Assembly (NCBI GenBank): GCA_964459325.1
Contig: CAYWKU010000053.1
Location: 1-16,542 of the forward strand
DNA: 16,542 nt
Direction of reading: 5' to 3'
Source of the DNA: CAYWKU01 sp964459325
Lineage (GTDB): Bacteria; RBG-13-61-14; CAYWKU01
Shown: positions 1-7,533 of the stretch, piece by piece
How the letters are laid out: every line of letters starts with the position of its first letter
How positions within the stretch are numbered: the first letter of the stretch is position 1
Position numbers and translations under genes: made by a program
Notes under the pieces: model-generated
Database searches by the model: none
What the model was told of the DNA's origin: nothing
Seen by the model: the letters and a program-made list of their open reading frames with translations, nothing else

Positions 1-81
1 ACCCCCAAAATCCCTCCCTAAAAAGCATTGCCAACTCGTTAAGCGGGAATCTTGGCAGCCGGCAATTGTTATGTAACCCCC

Positions 82-110
82 TTGAAACACAAAGAATTTT
101 CAGCTGTAAA
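82..110 (+). promoter_or_regulatory. Candidate sigma-70-type promoter of dnaK
   Basis: A -35-like TTGAAA (82-87) and a -10-like TGTAAA (105-110) are separated by exactly 17 bp, about 110 bp upstream of the dnaK start. The -35 box is a fair match to consensus and the -10 box a weaker one (4 of 6). CTTGAAA also resembles a sigma-32 -35 element, but no CCCCAT-like -10 follows at the right distance. I see no CIRCE inverted repeat, so HrcA control is not supported. The assignment is an inference from motif and spacing only. Confidence 0.35.
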
Positions 111-176
111 AAGTTCAGTCAAAGGTTGACTCCTCCCCTTTGATGCTTAAATTAACCCATAAAGAGGAAAATACTC

Positions 177-204
177 AGAGGTCCTCGATAAGGGGGCCTC
201 TTTT
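177..204 (+). promoter_or_regulatory. Hairpin followed by TTTT in the dnaK leader
   Basis: AGAGGTCC (177-184) pairs with GGGCCTCT (194-201), with one T-G wobble and a 9-nt loop. Further T residues run to 204, and the strong Shine-Dalgarno sequence AAGGAGGT (205-212) starts immediately, 9 nt before the dnaK ATG. It could be the terminator of an upstream transcript or a leader structure that modulates dnaK expression. The stem ends directly at the ribosome binding site, so it could affect initiation even without terminating. Confidence 0.5.
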
Positions 205-221
205 AAGGAGGTATAGGAACA

Positions 222-2153
222 ATGGGAAAGATAATAGGAATCGACCTTGGGACCACAAACTCCGTGGTGTCAATCATGGAAGGCGGCGACCCGAAGGTTA
301 TCCAGAACCAGGAAGGCAGCCGTACCACCCCGAGCGTTGTGGCGTTTTCCAAGGACGGGGAAATATTAGTGGGACAAGTGGCGAAGCGCCAGGCCATAAC
401 CAACCCCGAAAACACCGTTTCCAGCATCAAGCGGTTCATGGGCCGGCGTTATTCCGAGGTAAGCCACGAGATAAACCTGGTGCCGTACAAGGTCGTTCAG
501 GCTGAAAACGGCGACGCTCGGGTGAATATACAAGGTAAAATCAACAGTCCTCCCGAGATAAGCGCCAAGGTGCTGCAAAAGCTCAGAGACGCGGCGGAAT
601 CGTATCTCGGAGACAAAGTTACCGAGGCGGTCATAACCGTGCCCGCTTACTTCAACGACTCCCAGAGGCAGGCCACAAAAGACGCCGGCAAGATAGCCGG
701 ACTGGATGTAAAGCGAATCATCAACGAGCCCACAGCGGCGGCGCTCGCTTACGGCCTGGACAAGAAAAAGGACGAACTTATCGCCGTTTATGACTTTGGC
801 GGTGGAACCTTCGATATATCCATACTCGAAGTGGGGGACAACGTGGTGGAGGTTAAATCCACCCACGGCGACACTCACCTCGGCGGCGACGACATCGACC
901 AGAGAATCATAGACTGGCTGATAGCCGAGTTCAAAAAGGACCAGGGAATAGACGTCAGCAATGACCGGATGGTCATACAGAGGTTAAAGGAGGCCGCGGA
1001 AAAGGCAAAAATTGAACTCAGCAGTGTTGCGGAGACCGAAATCAACCTGCCGTTCCTGACAGCCGACGCAAGCGGCCCTAAGCATATGAACGTCAAGCTG
1101 AGTCGCTCGCAACTGGAAAAGATGGCCGGCGACTTGGTGGACCGCACCCTTGACCCCATCAGGCGGGCCCTTTCCGACGCGGGAGCGGAAGCCAAGGACA
1201 TCGACGAAGTGGTGCTGGTGGGCGGAACCACCCGGATGCCGCTGGTGCAGCAGAAGGTCAAGGAGATATTCGGTAAGGAGCCTCACAAGGGAGTCAACCC
1301 GGACGAGGTGGTGGCCCTGGGGGCCGCGGTTCAGGGAGGCGTCCTCGGCGGCGAGGTCAAGGACGTGCTGCTTCTGGACGTGACACCCCTCTCCCTGGGC
1401 ATCGAAACCCTCGGCGGCGTAATGACCAGGTTAATCGACCGGAACACCACCATCCCGACCCGCAAGAGCGAGGTGTTCACCACCGCTGCGGACAGCCAGC
1501 CGCAGGTGGAGGTGCACGTGTTGCAGGGCGAGCGCGAGATGGCCAAGGACAACCGCTCGCTGGGCAAGTTCATACTCGACGGCATACCGCCCGCTCCGAG
1601 GGGAGTGCCCCAGATAGAGGTCACCTTCGACATCGACGCCAACGGCATAGTTAACGTGTCGGCCCAGGACAAAGCCACCGGTAAGGAGCAGTCCATACGG
1701 ATTACAGCAACCTCCGGCCTGAGCGAGGAAGAAATCGACAATATGGTCAAGGAAGCGGAAACTCACGCGGAAGAGGATAAAAAGAGGAAAGAGCAGGTCG
1801 AAGTCCGCAATAACCTCGACTCCCTCATATACAACACCGAGAAGCTCATCAACGAGAACCAGGACAAGCTCAGCGACACCGACACCGCGGACGTGAAAGC
1901 CGCTATCGAGGAAGGCAAGAAGGCGCTGGAAAGCGAAGACACCGATTCCATGAAAGCGGCGGTGGAGAAGATACAGCAGTCCAGCCAGAAAATGGCGGAG
2001 AAACTGTACCAGGCCGCAGGCGCAGGAGCCGACGCAGGCGCGGGAGCCCCCGGAGAGGGCGGAGCGGCGCCGGGAGGCGGAGCGGACGCCGGAGCTTCCG
2101 GCTCGTCCGGCGACGATGAAGTCATAGACGCCGAGTACGAAGAGAACCAGTAA
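222..2153 (+). CDS. dnaK: Molecular chaperone DnaK (Hsp70)
   Basis: This is the ATP-driven Hsp70 chaperone, which binds exposed hydrophobic segments of unfolded cytosolic proteins and cycles with DnaJ and GrpE. The 643-residue length is normal for bacterial DnaK. Visible signatures include the N-terminal phosphate-binding IIGIDLGTTNS, the actin-like motif YDFGGGTFDISILEVGD, and VVLVGGTTRMPLVQ in the nucleotide-binding domain. The linker DVLLLDVTPLSLGIET and a beta-sandwich substrate-binding domain follow. A charged helical lid leads into a Gly/Ala-rich tail ending DDEVIDAEYEENQ, the bacterial-type C terminus. The ATG at 222 has a strong AAGGAGGT ribosome binding site. A terminator follows, so dnaK is probably its own transcription unit. 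grpE and hrcA are not adjacent here, and dnaJ lies 7 kb downstream on the same strand. Confidence 0.98.
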   Translation: MGKIIGIDLGTTNSVVSIMEGGDPKVIQNQEGSRTTPSVVAFSKDGEILVGQVAKRQAITNPENTVSSIKRFMGRRYSEVSHEINLVPYKVVQAENGDARVNIQGKINSPPEISAKVLQKLRDAAESYLGDKVTEAVITVPAYFNDSQRQATKDAGKIAGLDVKRIINEPTAAALAYGLDKKKDELIAVYDFGGGTFDISILEVGDNVVEVKSTHGDTHLGGDDIDQRIIDWLIAEFKKDQGIDVSNDRMVIQRLKEAAEKAKIELSSVAETEINLPFLTADASGPKHMNVKLSRSQLEKMAGDLVDRTLDPIRRALSDAGAEAKDIDEVVLVGGTTRMPLVQQKVKEIFGKEPHKGVNPDEVVALGAAVQGGVLGGEVKDVLLLDVTPLSLGIETLGGVMTRLIDRNTTIPTRKSEVFTTAADSQPQVEVHVLQGEREMAKDNRSLGKFILDGIPPAPRGVPQIEVTFDIDANGIVNVSAQDKATGKEQSIRITATSGLSEEEIDNMVKEAETHAEEDKKRKEQVEVRNNLDSLIYNTEKLINENQDKLSDTDTADVKAAIEEGKKALESEDTDSMKAAVEKIQQSSQKMAEKLYQAAGAGADAGAGAPGEGGAAPGGGADAGASGSSGDDEVIDAEYEENQ

Positions 2154-2174
2154 GCCCGAACCCATAAAGGCAAC

Positions 2175-2216
2175 CGGCGAGGCGGCCCCCCGAGACCCCT
2201 CGCCGTTTTTATTTTT
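2175..2216 (+). terminator. Rho-independent terminator of dnaK
   Basis: CGGCGAGG (2175-2182) pairs perfectly with CCTCGCCG (2198-2205), followed by TTTTTATTTTT. It begins about 20 bp after the dnaK stop. This is the clearest intrinsic terminator in the window and separates dnaK from the Hsp20 gene. Confidence 0.88.
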
Positions 2217-2233
2217 GCAAAATCCCCACTTTA

Positions 2234-2255
2234 TATAATATCCTTATACTATAAT
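2234..2255 (+). promoter_or_regulatory. AT-rich candidate promoter region of the Hsp20 gene
   Basis: Two perfect TATAAT hexamers occur at 2234-2239 and 2250-2255, between the dnaK terminator and the Hsp20 start. Neither has a good TTGACA-like box 17 bp upstream. A CCCCACTT at 2224-2231 resembles a sigma-32 -10 element but has no CTTGAAA partner. A promoter must lie here because a terminator precedes it, but the exact box is uncertain. Confidence 0.35.
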
Positions 2256-2275
2256 TCTAAGGAGCGGAGGCTGCC

Positions 2276-2710
2276 ATGGCGACTAACCGATGGGACCCTT
2301 TCAGGGATTTGCTCAATCTCCAGGAAAAAATGAACCGTCTCTTCGAGGAAAGTCTGATGCCTCGCCGGGAAATGATTTACGGAGGCACCTGGATTCCGCC
2401 GGTGGACGTTTATGAAACCGAGGAGGAAATTACCGCCATCGCTGAGTTGCCGGGGATGACCAGCGACGAGATAGCCGTTGAAGTCAGGGAAAACATTCTC
2501 ACCATAAAGGGAGAACGAAAGCCGGAGGCAAAGGTGGAAAACGAAAAGTATCATCATCTCGAAAGAAATAACGGGAATTTCCACCGGGTGTTTTCCCTGC
2601 CCGCAAGGGTCGACGGAGACAACGTCAAGGCAAGCTACTCTCTGGGGGTGCTGGAAGTTAAACTACCTAAATCGGCCGAGCCGAAAGGCAAGAAAGTGAA
2701 GGTGGATTAG
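2276..2710 (+). CDS. Small heat-shock protein, Hsp20/alpha-crystallin family
   Basis: This is an ATP-independent holdase that binds unfolding proteins and passes them to DnaK. At 144 residues it has the usual size. The N terminus is short (MATNRWDPFRDLLNLQEKMN), typical of class A bacterial Hsp20. The alpha-crystallin domain runs from about residue 40 (PPVDVYETEEEITAIAELPG) to 135. It contains the loop with ILTIKGERKPE, the segment FHRVFSLPARVDGDNVKASY and the signature GVLEVKLPK. The C-terminal VKV may serve as the short I/V-x-I/V anchoring motif. A GGAGG lies 5 nt before the ATG. It sits between dnaK and an HtrA protease, consistent with a stress-response role. A 68-residue open frame on the opposite strand has no family signature and is ignored. 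Confidence 0.95.
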   Translation: MATNRWDPFRDLLNLQEKMNRLFEESLMPRREMIYGGTWIPPVDVYETEEEITAIAELPGMTSDEIAVEVRENILTIKGERKPEAKVENEKYHHLERNNGNFHRVFSLPARVDGDNVKASYSLGVLEVKLPKSAEPKGKKVKVD

Positions 2711-2759
2711 CTACGAAAGCGGCGAGGGCGGCTACATAACCGAAGTGAATTTCTGAGTG

Positions 2760-2789
2760 CGCCGGAGATATACTTCTAAATCTCCGGCG
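2760..2789. repeat. Perfect 10-bp inverted repeat between hsp20 and the basic small ORF
   Basis: CGCCGGAGAT (2760-2769) and ATCTCCGGCG (2780-2789) flank a 10-nt A/T-rich loop, and an outer G-T and T-A pair can extend the stem. No T-tract follows on either strand, so it is not a standard intrinsic terminator. It may be an mRNA processing or stability element, a Rho-assisted terminator or a REP-like element. Confidence 0.6.
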
Positions 2790-2809
2790 TACTTCAACAA
2801 ACATAAAAA

Positions 2810-2965
2810 ATGGCCAAAAAGCGCCAAGGAGTAAAAATTCGCAAGCCGGTGGCCAGAAAAGCCACCCGCCCTATGGATACCAAAAAGGGCAAACGGGGAT
2901 ATTGTCGCCCTCGCCAGAGGCGCGACTTGCGCCGGAAGAAGCTGGAGCACGAAGATGAACAATAA
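2810..2965 (+). CDS. Very basic 51-residue protein of unknown function
   Basis: The frame opens with ATG at 2810, directly after an in-frame TAA at 2804, and ends at TAA 2963-2965. It overlaps the htrA-1 start (2955) by 11 bp, an arrangement typical of translational coupling. The product begins MAKKRQGVKIRKPVARKATR and has 21 Lys/Arg against 6 Asp/Glu, with a single Cys at residue 32 and an acidic tail (EHEDEQ). Such composition suggests nucleic-acid or ribosome association, but no family is recognised. No Shine-Dalgarno sequence is visible; the upstream stretch is A-rich. The overlap, same-strand placement and composition favour a real gene, but a chance frame remains possible. Confidence 0.5.
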   Translation: MAKKRQGVKIRKPVARKATRPMDTKKGKRGYCRPRQRRDLRRKKLEHEDEQ

Positions 2966-4313
2966 AATTGCATACTTAGCCCTCGGGGCGGCGCTGGCGA
3001 TAATAGCCATCACCATAGTCGGCCCCACCCGGACTTCCCGCCGCACCGCCACCGTCGAGGTTGTAAAGTCGGCCAGCGACGCGGTGGTCAACATAAGCAC
3101 CGAGCAGGTTATCGCCCGCAGGTCCAACCCGTTCTTCCCATACAGCTCCGACCCGGTATTCGACGAGTTTTTCCGGGACTTCTTTGACCCCCGCTATGCA
3201 CGCCGTCAGGTGAGGCACAGCCTGGGCTCGGGAGTCATCATAGACCCCGCAGGCCATGTGCTCACCAATGAGCACGTTATACTGAGCACCTCGCAGGTGA
3301 CGGTGACCCTCAATGACGGCCGGACGGTTGACGCCGAGCTTATAGGAGCCGACATGGAGACCGACCTGGCGGTGCTCGACCTGAAAGCCGACGATTCCCT
3401 GCCCTACCTCGAGATGGGCGACAGCGACACTGCACTGGTAGGCGAGCCGGCCATAGCCATCGGAAACCCCTTCGGGCTGGGACACACGGTGACTACCGGC
3501 GTCATTAGCGCCGTAAAGCGTTCCATACAAACGAAGGAGAGGGTATATCACGATTTTATTCAGACCGACGCCTCGATTAATCCCGGAAATTCCGGCGGCC
3601 CGCTTCTTAATGCCGACGGCGAATTGATAGGTATAAATACCGCCATATATCAAAAAGCCCAGGGCATAGGCTTCGCTATCCCCATAAACCGGGCCCGCAA
3701 CGTGGTCGAAGACCTTATACGCTACGGCGAGGTTCACGTGGGATGGCTGGGTATCCAGGTCAGGGACCTTACCAACAGTATGGCCAAGCAGCTCGATTAC
3801 GAAGGAGCCGGCGGGGTGGTGGTCAGCCTTATAGTTGACGGAGGCCCGGCTCAGGAGGCCGGACTCAAGTACGGGGATATAATAGAGGATTTCAACGGCG
3901 TCAACGTGGATACGAAGGAAGAATTCCGGGCCGCCGTGCGGCGCATTCCGGTGGGCAAGAAGGTAAAACTGAGGATTTACCGCAATGAAAGTCGTAAAAC
4001 CCTTATTTTGAAGACCGAAGAGTTTCCCTTGAGTATGGCCGAGGAAGTGGCCCGGTACATGCTGGGTGTAAGTGTTGCCGAATCGTCGGGCGGCTCCTCG
4101 GGGGTGATGGTGAACAAGGTGGCCCCGGGCTCGCCGGCGGACAGAATAGGCATGAGAAAGGGCGATTTAATCCTGAAGATTAACAATGACCCCATAAAAA
4201 AAATGGATGACTGGAGAAAAACTATAGGCAAAATCCGAATGATGGACAGCGTCCTGTTGCTGCTGCGGAGGGGCAGAAGCGTTTATTATGTCACCACGCC
4301 GCTAAGCAACTGA
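2955..4313 (+). CDS. Periplasmic serine protease, HtrA/DegP family (copy 1)
   Basis: This is a trypsin-like S1C protease of envelope quality control that degrades misfolded extracytoplasmic proteins. The 452 residues include an N-terminal membrane segment (about 5-23, no obvious cleavage site, so probably a signal anchor). The protease domain carries the triad His107 (LTNEHV), Asp137 (METDLAVLD) and Ser213 (NPGNSGGPL). PDZ1 begins near GWLGIQVRDL. A second PDZ lies at the C terminus, with APGSPADRIGMRKGDLILKIN. The start has GGAG at 2944-2947 and lies inside the end of the preceding small ORF. An aromatic-rich loop (NPFFPYSSDPVFDEFF) resembles the regulatory LA-loop region of DegP/DegQ. Whether it is DegP-, DegQ- or DegS-like cannot be settled; two PDZ domains argue against DegS. 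Confidence 0.95.
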   Translation: MNNKIAYLALGAALAIIAITIVGPTRTSRRTATVEVVKSASDAVVNISTEQVIARRSNPFFPYSSDPVFDEFFRDFFDPRYARRQVRHSLGSGVIIDPAGHVLTNEHVILSTSQVTVTLNDGRTVDAELIGADMETDLAVLDLKADDSLPYLEMGDSDTALVGEPAIAIGNPFGLGHTVTTGVISAVKRSIQTKERVYHDFIQTDASINPGNSGGPLLNADGELIGINTAIYQKAQGIGFAIPINRARNVVEDLIRYGEVHVGWLGIQVRDLTNSMAKQLDYEGAGGVVVSLIVDGGPAQEAGLKYGDIIEDFNGVNVDTKEEFRAAVRRIPVGKKVKLRIYRNESRKTLILKTEEFPLSMAEEVARYMLGVSVAESSGGSSGVMVNKVAPGSPADRIGMRKGDLILKINNDPIKKMDDWRKTIGKIRMMDSVLLLLRRGRSVYYVTTPLSN

Positions 4314-4360
4314 TTTCATTGCCGTATTCGGTTATATTTCATCGGGGGGAGGACGAAGTA

Positions 4361-5137
4361 TTGATAGAAGTAGAAAATCTCACCAAATATTACGCCGACT
4401 TTCTGGCGGTGGAAAATTTAAGTTTTGATGTGCCGGAGGGTTGCATCCTCGGGTTCCTGGGACCCAACGGGGCCGGCAAAACCACCACTATGCGCATCAT
4501 TACGGGCTTCATGCCCCCTACCACAGGCAAGGTGACAATTGCCGGATACGATGTTTTTACTCACCCCCTCCCGGTAAAACGGCAAATAGGCTACATGCCC
4601 GAGCTGCCGCCCCTTTACCCGGAAATGAGGGTGGACTCATACCTGCACTTTGTGGCCAAAATCAAGGGAGTTAGCCGTTCGCAAAGAAAAGAAAGGGTAG
4701 AGGAAGTCATCGCCCGGTGCGGTCTCGATGAGAAGCGCAAAAGCCTCATCCGAAGCTTGTCGAAGGGCTACCGCCAGCGCACGGGGCTGGCACAGGCTAT
4801 GGTGCACGACCCGCCGATATTGATACTGGACGAGCCCACCATCGGGCTGGACCCGAGGCAGATTATAGAAATCCGGGGGCTTATCAAAAGCCTGGGCAAA
4901 AACCGCACGGTCATTCTGAGCACCCACATTTTACCGGAGGTCACCATGACTTGCGACCGGGCCTTGATAATTCACCGGGGCAAAAAGGTGGCCCACGACA
5001 CCGTCGAGAATTTAACCCAATCGATGAACCTGGAGGAAGCCTTTATCAAGCTGGTGGCCGAGGCGGAAGGGGAAGAAGCCGCGGCGACGTACAAAGCTAC
5101 TACCGGCCCACAGGCCGTTTCAGAGGTGGAGAGTTGA
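4361..5137 (+). CDS. ABC transporter ATPase, Gld/ABC-2 exporter type
   Basis: This is the cytosolic ATPase that powers the permease encoded next. Motifs are in order: Walker A GPNGAGKTT (about 34-42), Q-loop region QIGYMPELPPLYPEM, signature LSKGYRQR (133-140), Walker B ILILDEP with Asp157 and Glu158, and the switch His189 in STHIL. I choose TTG 4361 as start because GGGGGAGGA lies 8-9 nt upstream and the protein then begins in register with the family (IEVENLTKYY). An in-frame TTG at 4319 would add 14 residues without a ribosome binding site. The last bases overlap the permease start (TTGA), indicating coupled translation. Family: DrrA/NatA/GldA-like ATPases. The substrate is unknown. Confidence 0.93.
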   Translation: MIEVENLTKYYADFLAVENLSFDVPEGCILGFLGPNGAGKTTTMRIITGFMPPTTGKVTIAGYDVFTHPLPVKRQIGYMPELPPLYPEMRVDSYLHFVAKIKGVSRSQRKERVEEVIARCGLDEKRKSLIRSLSKGYRQRTGLAQAMVHDPPILILDEPTIGLDPRQIIEIRGLIKSLGKNRTVILSTHILPEVTMTCDRALIIHRGKKVAHDTVENLTQSMNLEEAFIKLVAEAEGEEAAATYKATTGPQAVSEVES

Positions 5138-5910
5138 ACAAGACCTGGGCAATCTTCGGCAAGGAAGTAAAGCTGTATTTTTTGAGTCCCGTGGCCTATA
5201 TAATAATGGCCGGCTTCGTTTTGTTTTCGGCGGCCAGCTTTTACTTCAGGGCCACCAATTTTCCGGACATGGTTGTCGCCGCCAGGGATTCCGGCATTCT
5301 GGAGAGCATCAGGGAGAACCGGATAAACCACTTCGTACTGGGGCCGCTGCTTTCGGACGTAAGCAGCATCCTGATATTTCTTATACCTCTTATCACCATG
5401 AGGTTGTGGGCCGAGGAGAAAAGGGCCAGCACACACGAGCTTCTCATCACCAGCCCGGTATCGGTGGGCAGGATAGTGGTGGGCAAGTACCTGGCGGGTC
5501 TGCTTTTCGTGCTGGTTCTTTTAGCCATAACTTTAGTTTATACGGTTTTCCTTTTCGTTTATTCCGCGCCGGACCCCGGGGTTACTTTATCCTCTTACAT
5601 GGCCCTGGCTTTTTTTGTGGCCTCCGGGGTAGGCATAGGGTTGTTCGCCTCCAGCCTGACCGAGAATCAGATAGTAGCCGGCGTGACCTGCCTGATTCTG
5701 GAACTTTTGTTTGCCAGCTTAGGGGGTGTTGCGACGTCCATAAGGTCGCCGCTTTTGAGTGACATTCTGGGTTACATATCGTGGCGGGAACACATGATGA
5801 ACTTCTTTGACGGGGTAATAAGAAGCGGGGACGTTGTTTATTTCATCACCTTCATTTTCCTGTGGCTGTTCCTTGCTTATCAGTCCATAGAAAGTTCGCG
5901 TTGGAGATAA
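5134..5910 (+). CDS. ABC-2 type permease, GldF-like
   Basis: This is the inner-membrane permease partner of the preceding ATPase. Starting at TTG 5134, which overlaps the ATPase stop, gives 258 residues opening MNKTWAIFGKEVKLYFLSP. AGGTGGA at 5124-5130 is a plausible ribosome binding site. An earlier in-frame ATG at 4951 lies deep inside the ATPase gene and would add an unrelated Gly/Arg-rich tail, so it is rejected. About six hydrophobic segments are visible. The motif RLWAEEKRASTHELLITSPVS is characteristic of GldF-like ABC-2 permeases, which use RxxAEEKRxGTxELLLTSP. The downstream GldG-like and DUF4340 genes support the Gld-type assignment. The name comes from Bacteroidetes gliding motility, but this family is widespread in non-gliding bacteria. 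Confidence 0.9.
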   Translation: MNKTWAIFGKEVKLYFLSPVAYIIMAGFVLFSAASFYFRATNFPDMVVAARDSGILESIRENRINHFVLGPLLSDVSSILIFLIPLITMRLWAEEKRASTHELLITSPVSVGRIVVGKYLAGLLFVLVLLAITLVYTVFLFVYSAPDPGVTLSSYMALAFFVASGVGIGLFASSLTENQIVAGVTCLILELLFASLGGVATSIRSPLLSDILGYISWREHMMNFFDGVIRSGDVVYFITFIFLWLFLAYQSIESSRWR

Positions 5911-5915
5911 AGTAA

Positions 5916-7529
5916 ATGAAAAAGCTGCTATCATTCACCGGCATTATCGGAGTTCTCGCGGGCCTGTTGGGTATGGTCCTGGTGCTCATCAGCGGCCGCA
6001 TGGACGATATAGCCGTTTGGCATCTTGCCGTAGCGGGGGTATTGATTGTCATATACGCCGCCGGCAGGACGCCGGCCCTTGTCCGAACGATGAAAACCCG
6101 GCAAGCGAGGCTGGGAGCCTGGGTAAGTGTATATTCCATCATTGTGATAGCTGTAATAGTGGTAATTAACGTAATAGGGGGGCTTTCCAACACCCAACTG
6201 GCGGACTTGACCGAAAAGGGCCTCTACACCCTTTCGCCCCAAACCAATAAAGTGCTCAAATCCCTGGATAAACAGCTTCACCTGTACGCCTTTTTCAGGG
6301 GCGGGAGGAGCGCCATGGATATGGCCCGCCAGGCGGACAGGCTGCTCCGGACATACGAAGCCTTCTCCGACAACGTCAACGTCCGGGTGAAAGACCCGGA
6401 ACTGGACCCGGCCGAGGCGGAAAAATACGGGGTTTTTCAAGACCGCACCCTGGTAGTCAAGTACGGGGAAGATTATCAGAAAGTCAACACCATCACCGAA
6501 GAGACCATAACCAACGCCGTCATGCAACTTACCGACGAGAGGGCAAAAACTATCTGTTTCACCACCGGTCACGGGGAGCCTCCCGTTACGGGTAACCAGG
6601 CGCACCGGTTCGGAGGGATGAAGAAGCTTGATGACGAGCTGAAAAGCCAGAATTACGACACCCTCACGGTTGACCTCGGCTCGGAAACCGAAGTTCCCGC
6701 CGAATGCACCTCACTTGCGGTGGTCGGCCCCACCACCCCGATAGCCACGGGGGAAATGGTTATCATACACAATTACCTGAGATTGGGCGGAAGACTGCTC
6801 GCCGCACAAAACGCCGGCGTCGATACCGGCCTGAACCGACTGCTCAACCAGTGGGGAATCAATCTGCGGGACGACATAATCATGGAGCAGTTAATAGAAG
6901 GAACCATGACCGGCGGGAAAGGATTTCAACCCACCCGTAAAAAGGTTACCACCAGCCTCACGGTCAACTCATATAACCAGGCCCATCCCGTGGCGCAGGA
7001 CTTGTCCACAGTTCATCCCACCCAGTTCCAGAAGGCGCGCAGCGTGGAGAAAACCGAGGCAAGGGAAGGAATAAACGTGGCGCTGTTGTTCAGTTCCAAG
7101 GAACAATCCTGGAGCGAAAAAAGGGTTGACCAGGTTCTGAGCGGTGGCAGCGCCATTTTAAATCCGGGGGAAGGCGACGAGCCCGGCCCGCTGCCTCTGG
7201 CGGCCGCCGCCAGCTACATCACCCAAACCGCCGGGGAGCCGTTGAAGGGTTACTCGCGCCAGGCAAGGGTAGTGGCTGTGGGAAACGGCGTCTGGCTTCA
7301 AAACATAATGTTGGACCAAACCCGGAACTATAATGGCGAATTGGCACTCCATATATTCGGCTGGCTTACCGGTATGGAAGAGTTTCTGGCGATAGGAGCG
7401 AAAGCTTCCACTGCAAGGAGTCTCTTTCTCAGGTACAGGCAGAAGAAACTCTTATTTAACATCACGGTAATATTACTTCCCGAGCTGATGTTGATACTTG
7501 GCGTTCTCGTGTGGTGGGTCAGGAGGTAA
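5916..7529 (+). CDS. GldG-like ABC-transporter auxiliary protein
   Basis: The 537-residue membrane protein starts 5 bp after the permease stop. It has hydrophobic segments near 5-27, 36-50 and 68-88, a large extracytoplasmic domain, and a C-terminal segment (FNITVILLPELMLILGVLVWWVRR). After the third segment comes the family hallmark LTEKGLYTLSPQTNKVLKSLDKQ, then ITEETITNAVMQLTDERAKTICFTTGHGEPP, the pattern of the GldG/ABC_transp_aux family. The soluble part probably folds as a DUF4350-like domain that works with the permease outside the cytoplasm. The stop overlaps the ribosome binding site of the next gene. Its precise role and any transported substrate are unknown. Confidence 0.88.
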   Translation: MKKLLSFTGIIGVLAGLLGMVLVLISGRMDDIAVWHLAVAGVLIVIYAAGRTPALVRTMKTRQARLGAWVSVYSIIVIAVIVVINVIGGLSNTQLADLTEKGLYTLSPQTNKVLKSLDKQLHLYAFFRGGRSAMDMARQADRLLRTYEAFSDNVNVRVKDPELDPAEAEKYGVFQDRTLVVKYGEDYQKVNTITEETITNAVMQLTDERAKTICFTTGHGEPPVTGNQAHRFGGMKKLDDELKSQNYDTLTVDLGSETEVPAECTSLAVVGPTTPIATGEMVIIHNYLRLGGRLLAAQNAGVDTGLNRLLNQWGINLRDDIIMEQLIEGTMTGGKGFQPTRKKVTTSLTVNSYNQAHPVAQDLSTVHPTQFQKARSVEKTEAREGINVALLFSSKEQSWSEKRVDQVLSGGSAILNPGEGDEPGPLPLAAAASYITQTAGEPLKGYSRQARVVAVGNGVWLQNIMLDQTRNYNGELALHIFGWLTGMEEFLAIGAKASTARSLFLRYRQKKLLFNITVILLPELMLILGVLVWWVRR

Positions 7530-7533
7530 ATTC

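Noticed and set aside
29..57. Inverted repeat TGCCAA/TTGGCA in the dnaK leader as a CIRCE-like operator
   Set aside because: The arms are only 6 bp, the spacing is 17 bp and the sequence does not match TTAGCACTC-N9-GAGTGCTAA.
52..70. Possible sigma-54 promoter (TTGGCAG ... TTGTT) upstream of dnaK
   Set aside because: The GG and the G of TTGT are 12 bp apart instead of 10, and the -12 element is not TTGC.
140..505. Plus-strand open frame of 121 codons at the start of dnaK
   Set aside because: It overlaps dnaK in another frame, is Arg/Pro/Gly-rich and has no family signature.
1431..2165. Long minus-strand frame opposite the dnaK 3' half
   Set aside because: A shadow of the GC-rich dnaK coding sequence with no recognisable domain.
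4319..4360. Upstream TTG start for the ABC ATPase
   Set aside because: No ribosome binding site, and the extra 14 residues do not match the family. TTG 4361 has a strong one.
4951..5133. N-terminal extension of the ABC permease
   Set aside because: It is encoded within the ATPase gene in another frame and is Gly/Arg-rich and non-membrane. The protein begins properly at 5134.
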